A stretch of 64,000 nt of DNA from NCBI RefSeq assembly GCF_007004765.1, contig NZ_VIKR01000002.1, positions 744,001-808,000 of the forward strand, given 5' to 3'. Source of the stretch: Aliikangiella marina. Lineage in GTDB: Bacteria > Pseudomonadota > Gammaproteobacteria > Enterobacterales > Kangiellaceae. Shown piece after piece: positions 63,055 to 64,000 of the stretch. Position 1 is the first letter of the stretch, and every line of letters starts with the position of its first letter. The translations under genes and the position numbers were made by a program. The notes below the pieces were generated by a model. That model worked only from the letters and a program-made list of their open reading frames with translations, was not told the DNA's origin and did not search any database.

Positions 63055-64000
63055 TTAGGTAGTGGATAGATACAAATGCCGTATGCTCGATACACCTTTA
63101 ACCCATTTTGATTTCAGTTTATCAGCAAACGATTGAATGAGATGAAGGGGCCCAACAGCGCGGTAGTAATTACGACCATAGTGATTAACTTGATTAAGCC
63201 AATTATCTTGGTTGATATTGAGCCGTTGAAATATCGGCTTTAAGTGAGTGGGAATTGTGGCTTTATCCGGATGAATGATTGATTGGCCGGTCCATTCAAC
63301 CAGTTCAATATAGTCTTTTAGCGGCATTACCATGGTTCTTTGTCTGACCTTACCTGCAAGTGACTCTACTACTTGGTTTAATGTTTCTTCGGTCATCGAG
63401 CATACTCGTGATTGAATGCTGGTATAGTCACTCTCTTCCAGTTTATCGGTTATCCCTGCTCTAATGGGGTTAAGGTCGACATAGGCCATACACGTCAAAG
63501 CAGCCGATTCGTCTAACAAGGCTTGAGAGGTAAACCGAGACTCCCAGAAGTGTCCTTTGACAAAGTCTTCTTGATTACTGCGTTTAGCAATAGGCTCATT
63601 AATACAGCGCATGAGCCATGAGATTGAGCCCAAGCGTTGTCGATACTCAGCTAACAGTGTTTCATCATTGGCTATTGCTTGTAGTCTGAGTTCTCGCTGG
63701 AGTTTAAATTGAGGGTTATCTAGTTTACCAGGAAACAGTTGTAGCCAGCGCTCTGCGACTTCTAAATCACTCCACTGACACGGTCCGAGAGGGTCAGAAT
63801 AAATCACTAGATGATAATGGTTATGCATCACGGCATAACTGTAAACTTCGATAGAAAAGATAGTAGCGAGTTGTAATATTCGATGTTCAATCCAAGCGCG
63901 GCGATGTTCATAGGATATCCCGGTCTCATCATCCACACCACATAAGAAAGCCCGTCGAACACAACGGGATATCAGGTGATAGTAACCGGCGTTTTGAGAA
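63055..64000 (-). CDS. Y1 (HUH) transposase of the IS200/RAYT-like superfamily (5' end outside window)
   Basis: At least 314 codons; the frame is open at base 64000, so the first residues are missing. Visible: YYHLISRCVRRAFLCG, then SYEHRRAWIEHRILQLATIF, the HUH motif in AVMHNHYHLVIY, and the region AYVDLNPIRAGITDKLEES with the candidate catalytic Tyr. This is the widespread long subtype (about 320 residues) of Y1 transposases seen as single copies in marine gammaproteobacteria; whether it is still mobile is unclear. Marks the right end of the accessory tail. Confidence 0.88.
   Translation of the reverse strand, partial: SQNAGYYHLISRCVRRAFLCGVDDETGISYEHRRAWIEHRILQLATIFSIEVYSYAVMHNHYHLVIYSDPLGPCQWSDLEVAERWLQLFPGKLDNPQFKLQRELRLQAIANDETLLAEYRQRLGSISWLMRCINEPIAKRSNQEDFVKGHFWESRFTSQALLDESAALTCMAYVDLNPIRAGITDKLEESDYTSIQSRVCSMTEETLNQVVESLAGKVRQRTMVMPLKDYIELVEWTGQSIIHPDKATIPTHLKPIFQRLNINQDNWLNQVNHYGRNYYRAVGPLHLIQSFADKLKSKWVKGVSSIRHLYLSTT

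Overview
The window looks like chromosome of a marine-type gammaproteobacterium. This rests on protein families: Si-specific transhydrogenase SthA, DUF3581, MnmC fusion, PdxB, RmuC, a PhoP/PhoQ-like pair, many lipoproteins and M16/DUF885 peptidases, and a TonB/imelysin iron locus. The families fit Oceanospirillales/Kangiellales-like bacteria, but genus cannot be fixed from the sequence alone. The DNA is moderately AT-rich. TTG and GTG starts are fairly common. I saw no rRNA, tRNA, CRISPR array, phage or complete IS element.

Layout. 1-3.6 kb: a very large propeller/Y_Y_Y/PAS/GGDEF/EAL c-di-GMP signalling protein, cut by the left edge. 3.9-9.3 kb: RhlE helicase, hydrolase-OsmC fusion, SthA, a PNPOx-like protein. 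9.4-11.2 kb: a minus-strand patch of three cytosolic orphans, one DUF4272. 11.4-18.9 kb: acyltransferase, lipoproteins, RidA-like, aldo/keto reductase, GNAT, DUF4382-like lipoprotein. 19.2-21.1 kb: a tight operon of ECF sigma factor, DUF3619-like membrane protein, small exported acidic protein and DUF3106 protein. 21-26.6 kb: OM barrel, Ada, EamA transporter, DUF3581, orphan ParA. 26.8-34.9 kb: pitrilysin-like lipoprotein, LysR with a divergent DUF1330/MDR/SDR operon, DUF885 lipoprotein. 35-45.5 kb: two adjacent minus-strand iron operons: DUF4856 lipoprotein, imelysin, TonB receptor and fatty-acid-hydroxylase-like protein; and FbpABC with an excellent Fur box over its promoter. 45.7-59.7 kb: housekeeping and signalling genes (MnmC, FolE, LysE-type exporter, PdxB, GGDEF protein, RmuC, HDOD protein, PepSY-PhoP-PhoQ-like operon, GNAT). 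59.8-64 kb: an AT-rich accessory tail with an R2K-like ATP-grasp protein, small orphans, a gene broken by a single in-frame TGA, and a Y1 (HUH) transposase running off the right edge.

How the genes work together. The clearest system is iron acquisition: outer-membrane TonB receptor, periplasmic/lipoprotein imelysin and DUF4856 protein, then periplasmic FbpA, permease FbpB and ATPase FbpC, with Fur control visible at fbpA and plausible upstream of the DUF4856 gene. c-di-GMP signalling appears twice (1-3.6 and 51-52.2 kb). A recurring non-coding trait is short tandem duplication (units of 7-20 bp, two to three copies) in intergenic gaps; one 20-bp array sits directly before rmuC. I did not find a clearly new multi-gene system. 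The best candidates for novelty are the imelysin/DUF4856/desaturase iron locus, the sigma-DUF3619-DUF3106 operon, the leader-ORF arrangement before the DRR-repeat protein, and the accessory tail.
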